From assembly GCF_036320965.1 (NCBI RefSeq), contig NC_092232.1, positions 52,388,982-52,452,981 on the forward strand: 64,000 nt of DNA. Reading direction: 5' to 3'. The position numbers and the translations under genes are program-made. Positions 11,016 through 24,147 of the stretch are shown here, piece after piece. Below the pieces are notes generated by a model. The model ran no database searches. It was given only the letters and a program-made list of their open reading frames with translations, and was not told the DNA's origin. The number at the start of each line of letters is the position of its first letter. Positions within the stretch are counted from its first letter, which is position 1. This DNA is from Panulirus ornatus. Lineage: Eukaryota > Arthropoda > Malacostraca > Decapoda > Palinuridae.

Positions 11016-12482
11016 AGTTTGTTGAGTATTCCTGGTAAATTATATGGGAGGGTATTGATTGAGAGGGTGAAGGCATGTACAGAGCATCAGATTGGGGAAG
11101 AGCAGTGTGGTTTCAGAAGTGGTAGAGGATGTGTGGATCAGGTGTTTGCTTTGAAGAATGTATGTGAGAAATACTTAGAAAAGCAAATGGATTTGTATGT
11201 AGCATTTATGGAACTGGAGAAGGCATATGATAGAGTTGATAGAGATGCTCTGTGGAAGGTATTAAGAATATATGGTGTGGGAGGCAAGTTGTTAGAAGCA
11301 TTGAAAAGTTTTTATCGAGGATGTAAGGCATGTGTACGTGTAGGAAGAGAGGAAAGTGATTGGTTCTCAGTGAATGTAGGTTTGCGGCAGGGGTGTGTGA
11401 TGTCTCCATGGTTGTTTAATTTGTTTATGGATGGGGTTGTTAGGGAGGTGAATGCAAGAGTTTTGGAAAGAGGGTCAAGTATGAAGTCTGTTGGGGATGA
11501 GAGAGCTTGGGAAGTGAGTCAGTTGTTGTGCGCTGATGATACAGCGCTGGTGGCTGATTCTTGTGAGAAACTGCAGAAGCTGGTGACTGAGTTTGGTAAA
11601 GTGTGTGAAAGAAGAAAGTTAAGAGTAAATGTGAATAAGAGCAAGGTAATTAGGTACAGTATGGTTGAGGGTCAAGTCAATTGGGAGGTAAGTTTGAATG
11701 GAGAAAAACTGGAGGAAGTAAAGTGTTTTAGATATCTGGAAGTGGATCTGGCAACGGATGGAACCATGGAAGCGGAAGTGGATCATAGGGTAGGGGAGGG
11801 GGCGAAAATCCTGGGAGCCTTGAAGAATGTGTGGAAGTCGAGAACATTATCTCGGAAAGCAAAAATGGGTATGTTTGAAGGAATAGTGGTTCCAACAATG
11901 TTGTATGGTTGCGAGGCGTGGGCTATGGATAGAGTTGTGCGCAGGAGGATGGATGTGCTGGAAATGAGATGTTTGAGGACAATGTGTGGTGTGAGGTGGT
12001 TTGATCGAGTAAGTAACGTAAGGGTAAAAGAGATGTGTGGAAATAAAAAGAGCGTGGTTGAGAGAGCAGAAGAGAGTGTTTTGAAATGGTTTGGGCATAT
12101 GGAGAGAATGAGTGAGGAAAGATTGACCAAGAGGATATATGTGTCGGAGGTGGAGGGAACGAGGAGAAGTGGGAGACCAAATTGGAGGTGGAAAGATGGA
12201 GTGAAAAAGATTTTGTGTGATCGGGGCCTGAACATGCAGGAGGGTGAAAGGAGGGCAAGGAATAGAGTGAATTGGATCGATGTAGTATACCGGGGTTGAC
12301 GTGCTGTCAGTGGATTGAATCAGGGCATGTGAAGCGTCTGGGGTAAACCATGGAAAGCTGTGTAGGTATGTATATTTGCGTGTGTGGACGTATGTATATA
12401 CATGTGTATGGGGGTGGGTTGGGCCATTTCTTTCGTCTGTTTCCTTGCGCTACCTCGCAAACGCGGGAGACAGCGACAAAGC
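11016..12482 (+). pseudogene. RTE-like LINE copy D: RT motif 2 to 3' UTR
   Basis: A longer 5'-truncated copy that starts inside RT motif 2 (SLLSIPGKLYGR) and is open to the stop at 12297-12299. It shows motif A, B and C regions in native order and so confirms the arrangement broken in copy C. Two key residues differ. The motif A aspartate is glutamate (FMELEKAY, versus FMDLEKAY in copy C). The FADD box reads CADD because codon 11529-11531 is TGC instead of TTC. A catalytically dead or weakened RT is expected even if it were complete. A short 3' UTR and an A17/(TA)n tail follow. Confidence 0.88.
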
Positions 12483-12499
12483 AAAAAAAAAAAAAAAAA

Positions 12500-12569
<70 letters not shown>
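12483..12569. repeat. A17 plus (TA)34 tail of copy D
   Basis: About 17 A, then GA, then about 34 TA units. The next copy starts at 12571 within the codons for SKVIRYSR. Confidence 0.97.
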
Positions 12570-12570
<1 letters not shown>

Positions 12571-12572
<2 letters not shown>

Positions 12573-13667
12573 CAAGGTTATTAGGTACAGTAGGGTTGAG
12601 GGTCAAGTCAATTGGGAGGTAAGTTTGAATGGAGAAAAACTGGAGGAAGTAAGTGTTTTAGATATCTGGGAGTGGATCTGGCAGTGGATGGAACCATGGA
12701 AGCGGAAGTGAACCACAGGGTGGGGGAGGGGGCGAAAATTCTGGGAGCCTTGAAGAATGTTTGGAAGTCGAGAACATTATCTCAGAAAGCAAAAATGGGT
12801 ATGTTTGATGGAATAGTGGTTCCAACAATGTTGTATGGTTGCAAGGCGTGGGCTATGGATAGAGTTGAGCGCAGGAAGGTGGATGTGCTGGAAATGAGAT
12901 GTTTGAGGTCAATATGTGGTGTGAGGTGGTTTGATCGAGTAAGTAATGTAAGGGTAAGAGAGATGTGTGGAAGTAAAATGAGTGTGGTTGAGAGAGCATA
13001 AGAGGGTGTTTTGAAGTGGTTTGGTCACATGGAGAGAATGAGTGAGGAAAGATTGACCAAGAGGATATATGTGTCAGAGGTGGAGGGAACGAGGAGAAGT
13101 GGGAGACCAAATTGGAGGTGGAAAGATGGAGTGAAAAAGATTTTGAGTGATCGGGGCCTGAACATGCAGGACGGTGAAAGGCGTGCAAGGAATAGAGTGA
13201 ATTGGAACGATGTGGTATAACGGGGTCGACGTGCTGTCAATGGACTGAACCAGGGCATGTGAAGCGTCTGGGGTAAACTATGGAAAGTTCTGTGGGGCCT
13301 GGATGTGGAAAGGGAGCTGTGGTTTCGGTGCATTATTACATGACAGCTAGAGACTGAGTGGAAAGAATGGGGCCTTTGTTGTCCTTTCCTAGCGCTACCT
13401 CGCACACATGAGGGGGAGGGGGTTGTTATTCCATGTGTGGCGGAGTGGCGATGGGAATAAATAAAGGCAGACAGTATGAATTATGTACATGTGTATATAT
13501 GTATATGTCTGTGTGTGTATATATATGTGTACATTGAGATGTATAGGTATGTATATTTGCATGTGTGGACGTGTATGTATAAACATGTGTATGTGGGTGG
13601 GTTGGGGCATTCTTTCGTCTGTTTCCTTGCGCTACCTCGCAAACGCGGGAGACAGCGACAAAGCAAA
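12571..13667 (+). pseudogene. RTE-like LINE copy E: RT C-terminus, broken, long 3' UTR
   Basis: Begins at SKVIRYSRVEGQ, downstream of the FADD box, and ends with the usual C-terminal blocks near 13219. It is the most decayed copy: one A is missing near 12651 (frameshift), and a GAA codon has become TAA at 12999-13001, splitting the frame before the VLKWFGHMERM-like block. The 3' UTR is the long form, with the extra block also present in copy A2, and carries an AATAAA near 13460. Its divergence from copies A, C and D suggests an older insertion or a different subfamily. Confidence 0.85.
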
Positions 13668-13778
<111 letters not shown>

Positions 13779-15764
13779 CATCTCTATTTTTCTTCATCAC
13801 ACATAATCCTAACCCCAAAATCTTGCCAAGTGTCGCTGTCCCAGCCGTCTCTCGCACCATATTTCCGCACACAATTTGTCCCGCCAAGATCCAATCTCAC
13901 CGTCTTGTCGACGTGGTCCTTGTGCCGCCGCGATAGTCTGATCTGATTGAATTTGGTTAATTTTTCTTCTCCGGAGCTCCTCCGGACCAGCCATGGGAGA
14001 ACTGTAATCAGAAATGTTGGAGGGAGGCTGATGAACCCCAGGAGGAGGAGGAGGAGGAAGAGAAGAAGGCGCTGGATTAGCGTCTCAGCAGCTGCACGGA
14101 GGAGATGAGGTAAAGAAGGAAGAAAGTGACAGGAGGGGGGCAAGGAGAAACAGGAAATAGGAAGGGTGCGGAAGAACAGATGGAGAAAAGGTAAGAGCAA
14201 AAGGAAAAGAATAAGAATACGTGGGGAAAGGTGACAGACGGAAAGGAAGATGAAGATGCTTAGTATGTATACAATTCCTAAGGTCAAACGCCCGCTGTGA
14301 TCAGCGTACCAGCCGAACGACGCTCAACCCACCTCCTGCAACACCCATGCCACCGGCTGAGTCTTGCCTACGTATAATACCTCAGGTTCAACGGCCACCG
14401 ATGACGCACTGAAAAGGATAGGAGGCAGCCGAGGTCACTAACCTCATACCAGAGCCACTCATATGCATCACCACTTTTATTACTGCCTCCGGGAACTCAA
14501 TAATCACGGGGGAGTTAGCGCCATCCAGCCAATCACGCCTCATTTTCACCCCGAGAGAGGTTTCACCTCACCATTAGCCGCCATGGAAAACAAACTGTTT
14601 GCGACGGGGTTCTTCGGTAAACTCAGATACGGGAAGTCGCCTAACACAGGGAAAGACTCAGTGGTATCATTGTATCATACGCGGTGAACATATCTTTAGA
14701 TTCGAATACAAACGTACAATATGAATTCCATATATCGATTATCTTATCAATAAATCTACTTTTATACTCAGGTGGGACAATGATCTAGTCAGGTACGAGA
14801 GTAGAGGATCAATATAATGACAAGATAATCTTCCCGATCGCACTCCATACGTAATGTAAACAAAGAAGGGTACAATTTGTGAGGCAACTTGGAAGCCTGC
14901 TGGCTCAGTGGTACCCCCGGCCGTATCCTGGGGTTACCTCACAGCCTTGCAGAACCTTTGGCAGCCATAGCCATCACCCCTCCTTCAGCTTATAGCACAG
15001 CTTGGACTGAAGTTAACACCATCAACAGGACCAACCCCTCTAGATACGCTGCTCCACTCACTCCCACCCGCCCATAAAGCCTCCCCAACATCACCCATCA
15101 GTATCAGTCATCAGTCATCGACATGACATCTCGACAAACATTTTGCTTTTATTTCATTTAATATAGCGTTGCACCAGTCTCGTGAGTAAACAGCTGACAC
15201 AAGTGTCCCTTTGGAATGGTGTGAATGTTGCGCTGGTCTCGGCAGATGTATATATACAGTCTCTCACCTCCACTCCTACAGCCAACCAGTCCTCTCCGAA
15301 GCCACAACCAGAAACGCAAAACAAACAGAAGCACACATGTATGAGATACGCACAAAAATACACGCACGACCACCCAAAAATCTCAACACACACAAGTCCA
15401 CGCTTCCACACACAGTGTACATCGAGGCAGGGCTGGTGTTGGAAGGGGAATTTACTGCCATAATTTCCCTGAACGGTCCCAGGAATGCTTGTGTATAAAA
15501 AGGCTCGCGAAGCGGTACTTCTCTGGCGATCTTTTGAGTACAGCAAACCTTGTCAAGAACCCGACAAAAGCCAGCTGCTAAACCGTCCCGAGTTTTGTTG
15601 GGGTAGGCGAACGACTGGCTGCTGTAACTCACTCACCCCGACGGCCGTACACGCTACGCCACCTGATTTAATAACGTAATTTTCACCATGGCAGAGAAAG
15701 ATGACTACGATACATGCACTCCCGAGGGCCGAGGTGTGTGGGGGTGATTCGTGGCACCCTGTTG
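13779..15764. other. Unassigned intronic sequence
   Basis: A purine-rich interval at 14035-14260 (GGA/GAA-rich). The rest is mixed and GC-moderate. Small open frames (for example 14463-14687, 15182-15498) overlap on both strands and show no motif. Confidence 0.4.
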
Positions 15765-15915
15765 CCTCGGGTAGGCCCTTCCGACGACCAACGTGTTCTG
15801 AGTGAGCCGTGACTACCTCGGGCAGGCCCTTCCGACGACCAACGTGTTCTGAGTGAGCCGTGACTACCTCGGGCAGGCCCTCCCGACGACCAACGTGTGC
15901 GGGCGGAGTAAGCCG
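15765..15915. repeat. 51-bp tandem repeat, about 3 copies
   Basis: Units start at about 15765, 15816 and 15867 with a CCTCGGG(T/C)AGGCCC(T)TCCGACG core and a shared ACCAACGTGT. The first two are nearly identical; the third diverges. Confidence 0.92.
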
Positions 15916-16066
15916 TGGCTAACCCAGTTCCGACACAGAGGTGTCAGGGAGGCGAGACAGCCGCCTTGGGCAGGTAGACCGTCATTATCCCCATACAATT
16001 TTCCATGCTAAATTTCAGCCTTCATAATCATCCAGTAATTACTGTTTGCCAACGATACTGTGGGAA

Positions 16067-16067
<1 letters not shown>

Positions 16068-16105
<38 letters not shown>

Positions 16106-16122
16106 TGTGAGGGGGGGGGGGC
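16068..16122. repeat. (CA)n microsatellite with G12 run
   Basis: About 17 CA units, a short GTGTGTGAG, then a run of about 12 G. Confidence 0.95.
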
Positions 16123-16489
16123 ATCAGAGTAAAACTCCATCCCGTACAACACAAATTGGTTTTATATACGTAATCCCTGTACAGTACAAATAGGTCATTA
16201 CATGGGGCTCCACGAAGGTACAACTCCTCCCGCACAGTACAAACATAATCACATAAAAATGTACCTTTATAGTATGAGTGTAGATGAATGGAATAAAATG
16301 ACTGACAACACTGTCAATACAGACATCATACAGAAATGCATGAAGTTAGAACATAGGGAATATTCAAGAGATGAGGTCCCACGAGAATAAAACTCCCTCC
16401 ACTTAACAGTACAGAGTGGTAATTACACACACACACAATGCCAAGGTTTTGAGGAATGCGAAGAGTAACAATGCGTTGCACCAACCTAC

Positions 16490-16910
16490 AAGGAGACCAA
16501 GTCCAGAGCTGGTCTGATGTATGACTGATAAAATTCAACTTAATCAATGTAAGGTAAAGAAGATGGGACGAAGAGGGAGAAAGCCTCAATGTAAAATACT
16601 GTCTAGCAGTAAAATAGTTGCAGGAATCTGCTTGTGAGAGAGATCAGGGAGTTGACATCGTCCCTGGCCTGTCGTCAGACTCCTACGTGAGGAGAAAAAC
16701 AATGGAAGCAAAACTGTCTGATGGCAAGTTTTGGAACACCATTCATGTCTATGGATAAGGAATTTTCCAGCAGGCTGTTCAAAGCCTACAACAGGCCAAA
16801 ACTTGAATAAGCTTCTGAAGTCTGCTCACCACATTTAAAGAAGCTTAAAGAACAGGTGGAGAAGACCCAAAGAGGGGTAAAAAAGTGGCACTAGTGCAGG
16901 GACGACCACA
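16490..16910 (+). pseudogene. CR1/L2-like LINE reverse transcriptase C-terminal relic
   Basis: Joined plus frames give ERD-like then LFKAYNRPKLE, EVCSPHLKKLKEQVEKTQRGVKK near 16770-16890. This corresponds to the LYKSLVRPHLEY..SVWSPHLKKDI..LE.VQRRATK region conserved after the catalytic palm in CR1/L2/Jockey-group LINEs. A possible W..FN...K...MGRRGRK block lies at 16510-16590. Frame changes and stops are frequent; this is an ancient, inactive copy. Confidence 0.6.
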
Positions 16911-17820
16911 GATTAAATTTCAAAGCGTAAGTTATGATCTACATCTCCAGTCACCACTAAAACAGTAGCATTAACGCCTTCAGTCCTTCCTAGAGGTTTT
17001 GATTTTTGACACGCAGGCTTTTGGTGACCTTTCCATAATTTCTAATTCGACAATGTCGACTAACTTAGAAGGTTATGCAAACACGCAATAGTATACTGGT
17101 CTGGAGAACTTAAGTGTGCTTCACAGTGTTATAATCGGCTCTGCCTCTCTCTCCATCGAGGTTCGCAAAACCCAGCCTATCTTGCAAAAGAAAAGGTTCT
17201 GTTGTGCTCGCTGTGCAGAATGGCGTTGTTGTAAACAGTAGGACCTCTACGGATGACCTGACCTATGACCAGGTCACCGTCGCGCTCCATAAGCTACAAT
17301 AATGAGCCAAGACGCAATTCCCTCCACGTGACCAAGCCATAGGTCACTTGAGACAACGGCTAGAAGCAAGGTAACTTGCAGTGGTGACCTAAAGTCATGA
17401 CCACCGAAGCCAACTGGTGACTTAACACTACCCAATCTAAGCGAACAACTTGAAACGAAGCGACCTGACATAAGATGGTATGGGGGCAAAAATGATTCTA
17501 ACGACGAGCGACCTTACGGAATGACCTGAAACAATCTGACATGAAATGGTGTGACCAGAAACAATCACAGGACAGAGCCATTTACCAGCCGCCCGGACCT
17601 CCACAGATTGCTTGACCTTCGACAAATGATTTCCCCTCCCATTCTATTTCCTGGACTGACCATCATTTTTCTCTCCATTATATATATCTCACTTTTACTC
17701 ATTCTTTATCATTACTCTCTCTCTTGCGGTGAGCGATACACGTCAGTCTTGCCATCCCGGCAAGATTTCGTCGTAAAGTATCCGTATGTAGGTAGATAGG
17801 TAGATATTCTTTCTCACTCC

Positions 17821-17823
<3 letters not shown>
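16911..17823. other. Unassigned intronic sequence
   Basis: No gene or repeat family is recognised. A set of loosely similar TGACC/GGTCA-containing phrases occurs at 17250-17560, possibly a degenerate tandem array. Confidence 0.3.

Positions 17824-17900
<77 letters not shown>
17824..17900. repeat. (CT)n microsatellite
   Basis: About 38 perfect CT units. Confidence 0.98.
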
Positions 17901-17903
<3 letters not shown>

Positions 17904-20900
17904 ACAGCAGTAAGCTGACTTCCTGGACCCAACAACCCGACACAGAAGCTAAGACTCAGCTCAAAGCTACATGGGTAAAGCAAGCCTCTAAGACAGCTCA
18001 TCAGGACAACAGACACGGCTGTAGGTCGAGACGTGTTACACAAGGAACCTCGACCCTCACATCAGTACACTCCTAAAGGTACGTACGATCTCCATTCACG
18101 TGTCAATTTCCATACGACTTACCTCTGTCATTCTTCGAGCAAAGCATCAGCGGTGAACATAACTGTACACTCACTCAGCCGAAAGACAAAACGTGCTGAC
18201 GATATGACCAACACAACCACAGACTTGCACCTGACGTGACGAATTATGTAACGGTCTCAAAGACGAGCTCTGATGTCATAACCTCTGACCCAATTAAGAC
18301 GGGATGTTCTACACCAAGGTGGGTGGAAGGTCAGGGACAGGTCACGTAACAGAACTTTAAAACTAATAAAAGAATTTATCCAATAAGCGGCTCCGCTGCC
18401 TCGCCCTCTACAAACATCATGGACGGAACCCAGGAAGTTATTTACTCCCACGGACGCAAACAGAAGAATGTCTTCTAAATCCAGCATCACAAAATTCGAT
18501 CACCGGCATACTGGATGACTGTGAGGTAGAACATGTGTAGGAAGTCCAGTCACTCCCTTTTGTTGCCCGAATAACACCCAGTCAACACTTCCAGATGGTC
18601 TGGAAGGGACAGACACGCAAGGTGATGGTCTCCATACGTCATAAAGTAAATAACTAACTTTTTCCTCCCAGAATTCTTCTTCTCGAACCCATTCTTAGTT
18701 TCTTCCTTACGTTGGAGGCCCCAGTCATGGACAGAAGTCCACATCAAGGCAGGGCCTTCATTGGAATATAGAGAGGTTGATGAAAAACAAAAGACAGGGG
18801 AAAGTATTTACGACTATTGGAGAAAGTGAAAAACCTGTCTTTTAAGTAATTATCCTCATCCAAACAATCACTGACCTACAAATGCTCCTGTGTTCAGAAC
18901 AAGTCCACTTATCCTTGAAGACCGGTCTTTCATCTTCCCTTATTTCATCAGTCTCAATCCGCCCTAACTTTTGGATCTGAAAACGTTACAATTTCCTACA
19001 CCCATATCTATAACTAATTTCCCCTCCATCTACTTTCATCGTTATCTACTATCCGTGATTCCTCCCTGCGTGACTCCTTCCTTTCTTTAGTATATCTTAT
19101 TCCCTGCGTTATCCATGGCATCCCAGTTCCCCCTTCAAATCATTCATCCCAGCCTCAATCTTTCCCCTTTCCTCCTTCGCCCTTTCCCACTTCTCTTCTT
19201 TTCCAATTCCTTTGTTTTTACTCGTTCCTCTTCACTCCCTTGTCTCTCCTAGCTCCACTTCAACCCCTTCTTCCCCTCTCTGCATCCTCCTTCTCCTTCA
19301 TCATCTCTGCCTATTTCACTTCCCTCACGTCCTCTTGCTTCTATTCTCCTCGTTCTCTTTTAACATCAATTTCTTTCGTTCCTCTCGTCCCTCCACTGGT
19401 TTCTTTTCCCTCTACATATCTTCTCCCTGCCAGTCCACAACATCTCCTTCCCCGCCCTAGTCCTTCCTTCCACTTAACTCACGAACGCCCTCTTCTCTCC
19501 CTCTTAATCCTTCTCCATCCTTACTGCTATCCCTGAACCAACTCCTCCCTCTCCCTTGCCTTCTCCTCTCCAGCTCCTGACCACTCGGCCCTTCCTACCT
19601 ATCCAGCCCTCCCTCACGTTCACCCGTCAATCCGGCACGGCGTACGGCACCAAGGTCCCCGGTGGGAAACAAACTTGGTCCAACTCGCGCGTGGAAGAGC
19701 CGGAACTTGCCAAGTAATATCTGTCAACTGGCCACCGCCGCCGCAGACTTTGCCCGCGCCTCTCCCCCTAACTTGTTCCACTAGCCTGAGGGTGGGAAAA
19801 ATTGGCCACGTCTGAGAGACAGATCCCTCCAGCTGGGTGCAGCGTGACGGTGTCAGCGGTTGCTGCGACTGCTGACACCAGCTGTGCTGAGGTGTCCTAG
19901 GGCTGGTGGCACAGCCCGACAGAGGTGTTATGATTCTGAAGGAGACGAGTGAGCCCATCTTGACACCAGCGCCACTGGTTGCTTGGGCCAGAGCAACGGT
20001 GGACGGATGTTCCAGGCTGAGCAGCTATGACCGAACGACCCAAATACGAAACAGGTGCAATAAACATCTCTTACACGAGTAAGGATCTGTACAGATGTGA
20101 ACTCCAGTGGTGACAGGGAGGAAGGTACTCCTGCTTCGATGATAGTAATAGGGCAGTACTAACGGCAGGGAGCAGCTATGTACAGGTGGCCTGAGGCACG
20201 TAGCAACTATATGCAGTAACTCGGGAGGGAGAGCAACTATATACGCGTGTCTTGGGAGGAGGGTAACTTGTACGGCTGTCCTGGGACGGCAACAAATATA
20301 TACGGATGTCCTGGAAGAGCAACAATATATAAGGGTGTCAGGGAGAGAGGAGGGGGAGCGAGGGGTGAAACAACTAATACAAATCTAAGAAGACAATGTC
20401 CTCATCCTGTGTGTCGCAAGTAAGATGAGTCTACAGACATGCGTCTGGCGTGTGTGGTGGGTGGCTGCTATAAAAAATATATCCCGGGTGAGTCATTTGT
20501 TTCCTGTGGACAAACAATGCGATCAAACTTACATAGCCTTCCGAAACCGCAGCTGTATGGGACTATGATCTGCTTAGGTTCCTTTAAGTCTGGTGAGATC
20601 TGCTTTGAATTTGTTCTACTCAAGATCAAGTGTATTAACACACTCATCTTGAGCTATGTCATACCCTCCTTCGTCCTGAAGGTAAACAAGCGAGGAGGAG
20701 GAGGAGAAACAGGGGAGTGGTACGAGCCGTTGGCCTTTGCCAGCAGCCCACACTACTCCTCCTCCCAGCACATCCCTCGTGCGGCTGCAACACAAGTGTT
20801 ATCACTCACCCTAGTACAAGGCCTGACGACACATCCCCGCTGGAGAGCAACTCTTGCTGTCATGTCTGTTTAAATGTGTTTGTTAAGATGTTTAGTCTAA

Positions 20901-21576
20901 TGACATGCCACCGGTCGACAGCCACTGGTTACGAAAATATATACAGACAGCGAGGTCCCTCTTGTTGGACGCCACAGCACTTGGTCACTAATGGCAAGTT
21001 TGGGGGGGGTCTAGATCCGAGGCCATCACATAGGAGGGACCAGTCTGTTTAGCCACACTTTCACGCATTTTCTTCCTCTTCGTCACACTCTCAAGGAAGT
21101 GATCAGTCACTTCCTTTTCAAACACCGTGGAAGAAGGAGGCGGGTGAGGGGAAGCCACAGGTGAGACAGGAAACATGACAGTGAGAGGGGAACACAACAG
21201 AGTGAGGGAGAGGCAGACGAGACAGAATGAGAGATGAGACGGCTGGGTCGGACAAGACATGACAGTGATACCGATCTGAGAGGGGGAACCAGATTTAGAG
21301 GCGAGGCAGGACGAGGGGCCGCGGCTACTGTGGGTAGGGTTCCTCTGGGATTAGGTCAAAGGGGGCGCTCCTACAGCTTGAGTTCTCTGGGCTGTGGTTT
21401 AACGTGTGAAATCTACTGTATCTGGGGGCGGCAGTGGTGGTCAGGAGGAGGCTGGCGCCATGGGAGACATACGTACAGCCTTGCGTAAAAAAAAAGAAAC
21501 ACAAAGTTAATCCATCCACAAAGTCACCATGTTTGAAGAGTCGTCAGGGGAACTGACACATATGTCACTATGACCG

Positions 21577-21579
<3 letters not shown>
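17901..21579. other. Unassigned intronic sequence with pyrimidine-rich tract
   Basis: The interval 19120-19610 is strongly C+T-rich on the plus strand with many TCCTT/CTTCC phrases and yields meaningless Ser/Pro/Leu frames. A loose repeat of a phrase like GCAACTATATACG..TGTCCTGGGA occurs at 20100-20340. No coding motif or RNA gene was found. Confidence 0.35.

Positions 21580-21611
<32 letters not shown>
21580..21611. repeat. (CA)n microsatellite
   Basis: About 16 CA units. Confidence 0.95.
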
Positions 21612-21612
<1 letters not shown>

Positions 21613-22369
21613 CGGTAGATATGGGACTATTCTTTTATATCTGTCTGTACGAGCTTTGATTGGAGCAAGTCGATTGTGGTGACGAATGGCGGTCCGTGGT
21701 GAGGGAGGGGGGGGCGTTGTGGGGAGAGGGGTGAGGAGCTCTCTGAGAAGCGGGTTTCAGCAGTTTATTGTCAAACTGTTGTGTGAGCTGCCAGCGTTGG
21801 TTGGTCAGAGAGGCTAAACCTCTTCACCTCCTCCAACCAACACCGGCAACTCACGCGGCAAATAAACTGCTGACAGACACCTCCCCGTCACAGAGACCTC
21901 CTCCTCCTCCTCCATGGTCCGCCTTTCGTCGCCACACTTGCCTTGTTCCAATCAGAACTCGAAGAGACAAGATATAAGATCAGTCTTATACCTACAACTG
22001 TGAACAGATGAACAAGTGCATGGCGATGCAAGTGAACAACTCAGTTTTCATTCAGTTAGGCTATGATGAGGTAGGTCAATCATTGTCTTACCGTGACTGT
22101 TCATCAACCAAGTGCAAAATGCATAAACCACAGCATTTACTTTGTAAACATCCCTGTACATCTGTCACCATGGCTATATAGATGTACCTCACCTACGTGT
22201 TTATCCAAAGTGTGGGGAAGTACCCAGCCTACACTGATATTAAGCTCTTTTATGATTAGTTAACTAATAAGAAATATCATCTCCCAGTCCTGTAGTATCT
22301 GTAATACCTCAGCAATGTATTTTCAGCCAAATGGCTGCCCAAATCCAATATGCCGTTATCTATCTATCT

Positions 22370-22373
<4 letters not shown>
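21612..22373. other. Unassigned intronic sequence
   Basis: No motif-bearing frame. A (CTC)n-like stretch lies near 21898-21912. Confidence 0.3.

Positions 22374-22422
<49 letters not shown>
22374..22422. repeat. (CA)n microsatellite
   Basis: About 24 CA units, with a further interrupted CA stretch at 22431-22449 and another at 22529-22548. Confidence 0.96.
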
Positions 22423-22426
<4 letters not shown>

Positions 22427-23344
22427 AAAACACACACATACACACACACTACTCGTAATGTACACCACAGTAGGTACAACAGACATAAGACCGACTTTAT
22501 ACTCACTGCAATACACGTAAAACTACCACACACACACACACACACACATGCGCACTACACACACTACCACATCCCACTAAGTGTCACCATCAGCCGAGAT
22601 GCCACCTGCAGGCCGTAGATGAATCTCAAAAAAAAAAAAAACAGGAACAAAAAATGGAAGGTACGAAAATAAAAAAACGGCGTGAGGAGAACAACGCGAC
22701 ACAGCGGTACAACAGGACCCAGGACGCGTAGAACATACGTCACTTAAAAAATCCGTGAGCCAGTGCGGCACAGGATGCGACATGGCGGTACGACAAAAAA
22801 AAAATATATATATATATATACACACATCTAAAAGTCAGGAAGAAGCGGAATGCGACACACAGAGAGACCTGGAAATAAAAATCCTGAGATTCCGGACGAC
22901 GCAGGACGTGGCAGGAGGAAGAAAAAACAAACGGGACAAGGTAATGCAGTTATGAGGAGCAGAGAGCACTTTAGGCTGACGTATTCATCCGCCAGCCTCG
23001 CTAGACAGAGAGCCACGGCTGACGGGAGACGCTTGGGGGGTGAGGGTGAGACAGGGAAGGAGTGAGGAGAAACGAAGGGGATGTCAAACTGGGTAAGTGA
23101 GAGGACATGGAGCGAGGACCGAGGGGAGGAACAGGGGGCGGGAGTGTGGTAGGGGAGGAGGGAACAGGAGGGAGGGAGGGAGGGAGGGAGAGTACTCATG
23201 GACGTGGCTGGTCTCGGGAACCATGCAAGAGGAGGGGGTGACAGGGAATCACAAAGGGAGTGTAAGGGGAGCCACGAGAGGGAGTGAGGGGACAAAGGGA
23301 CACAGATAACGCAACAGAAGAGCTGCAAAATCATGGACTGATAA
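22423..23344. other. Unassigned sequence with purine-rich half
   Basis: From 22840 to 23320 the plus strand is G+A-rich with a (GGGA)n run at 23160-23190. Opposed long frames here (168 codons minus, 71 plus) are composition artefacts. Confidence 0.4.
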
Positions 23345-24060
23345 ACACTACCATGACGAGGCTCGCTACCATATCAACAAAAGAATCCCCTAATGATAAG
23401 ACGTCCTCACTTGCCTGTATAAGATTCCAGCACACCTCCTAGACAGCCAAAACTTACACCTGCTGTGGGCCACGACCTTCCATCTCTCCTAACCTCCTAC
23501 CCACATCAAGACACAACGCCTCCGAATCACGCATGGTAGAGGCCCAGAGGATACAAAATAGGGCTCTGTGATTCGTGACATACCCCTACACTACCCCTTC
23601 GTGATATATTCGTAACATACCCCTACACCACCCCTTCGTGATACATCCGTAACATACCCCTTCGTGATATATTCGTAACATACCCCTACACTACCCCTTC
23701 GTGATATATTCGTAACATACCCCTACACTACCCCTTCGTGATATATCTATGATACACCCCTACACTACCCCTTCGTGATATATCTATGATACACCCCTAC
23801 AGTGAAAACCCCCTGAGAACAAAATCAAGCACTAAAACCTCACCCACTTAATAGGTTCATGCTGAGGAAAAGTTACACTAAAAGTCTGGCGGAAACTGGA
23901 CGAAAACGACGACGTATCATGGACTCACTGAAGACCTGGTGACAGCTGCAAACATGGAACACTCTTGGTTCCTCCGGCACCTCAGAACATCGAGAGAGGC
24001 TCCAGCCAACCGTAGTCGAGCTACACGATGAACAACGGGTAGCTTTTAGCTTAGCTTCAG
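23345..24060 (+). pseudogene. Jockey-like LINE RT relic split by a minisatellite
   Basis: Around 23540-23575 the plus frame reads VEAQRIQNRALWFVT, matching the I..IQN.ALR.I block that follows the palm in jockey-group RTs. After the array at 23575-23805 a degenerate C-terminal stretch continues. The upstream part (23345-23520) is too decayed to align with confidence. Inactive. Confidence 0.5.
23575..23805. repeat. 37-bp minisatellite inside the LINE relic
   Basis: About six imperfect units with CGTGATATATTCGTAACATA and ACCCCTACACTACCCCTT cores. One unit is shortened and two carry TATCTATGATACA in place of TATTCGTAACATA. The array starts exactly within the codons after QNRALWFVT. Confidence 0.88.
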
Positions 24061-24142
24061 TCCTTTCCCAGACCCACAGGCGACACCGTCACTACAGACA
24101 CCGCCCCCCCCTCACTCTGCATCAAAATCACGCATCCAGCAG

Positions 24143-24147
<5 letters not shown>

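Noticed and set aside
7455..12258. Many minus frames of 83-204 codons with F/H/S/P-rich sequence
   Set aside because: Each is the antisense of an RT copy and recurs at every copy in the same register.
22828..23334. 168-codon minus frame
   Set aside because: Pyrimidine-strand composition artefact with no domain.
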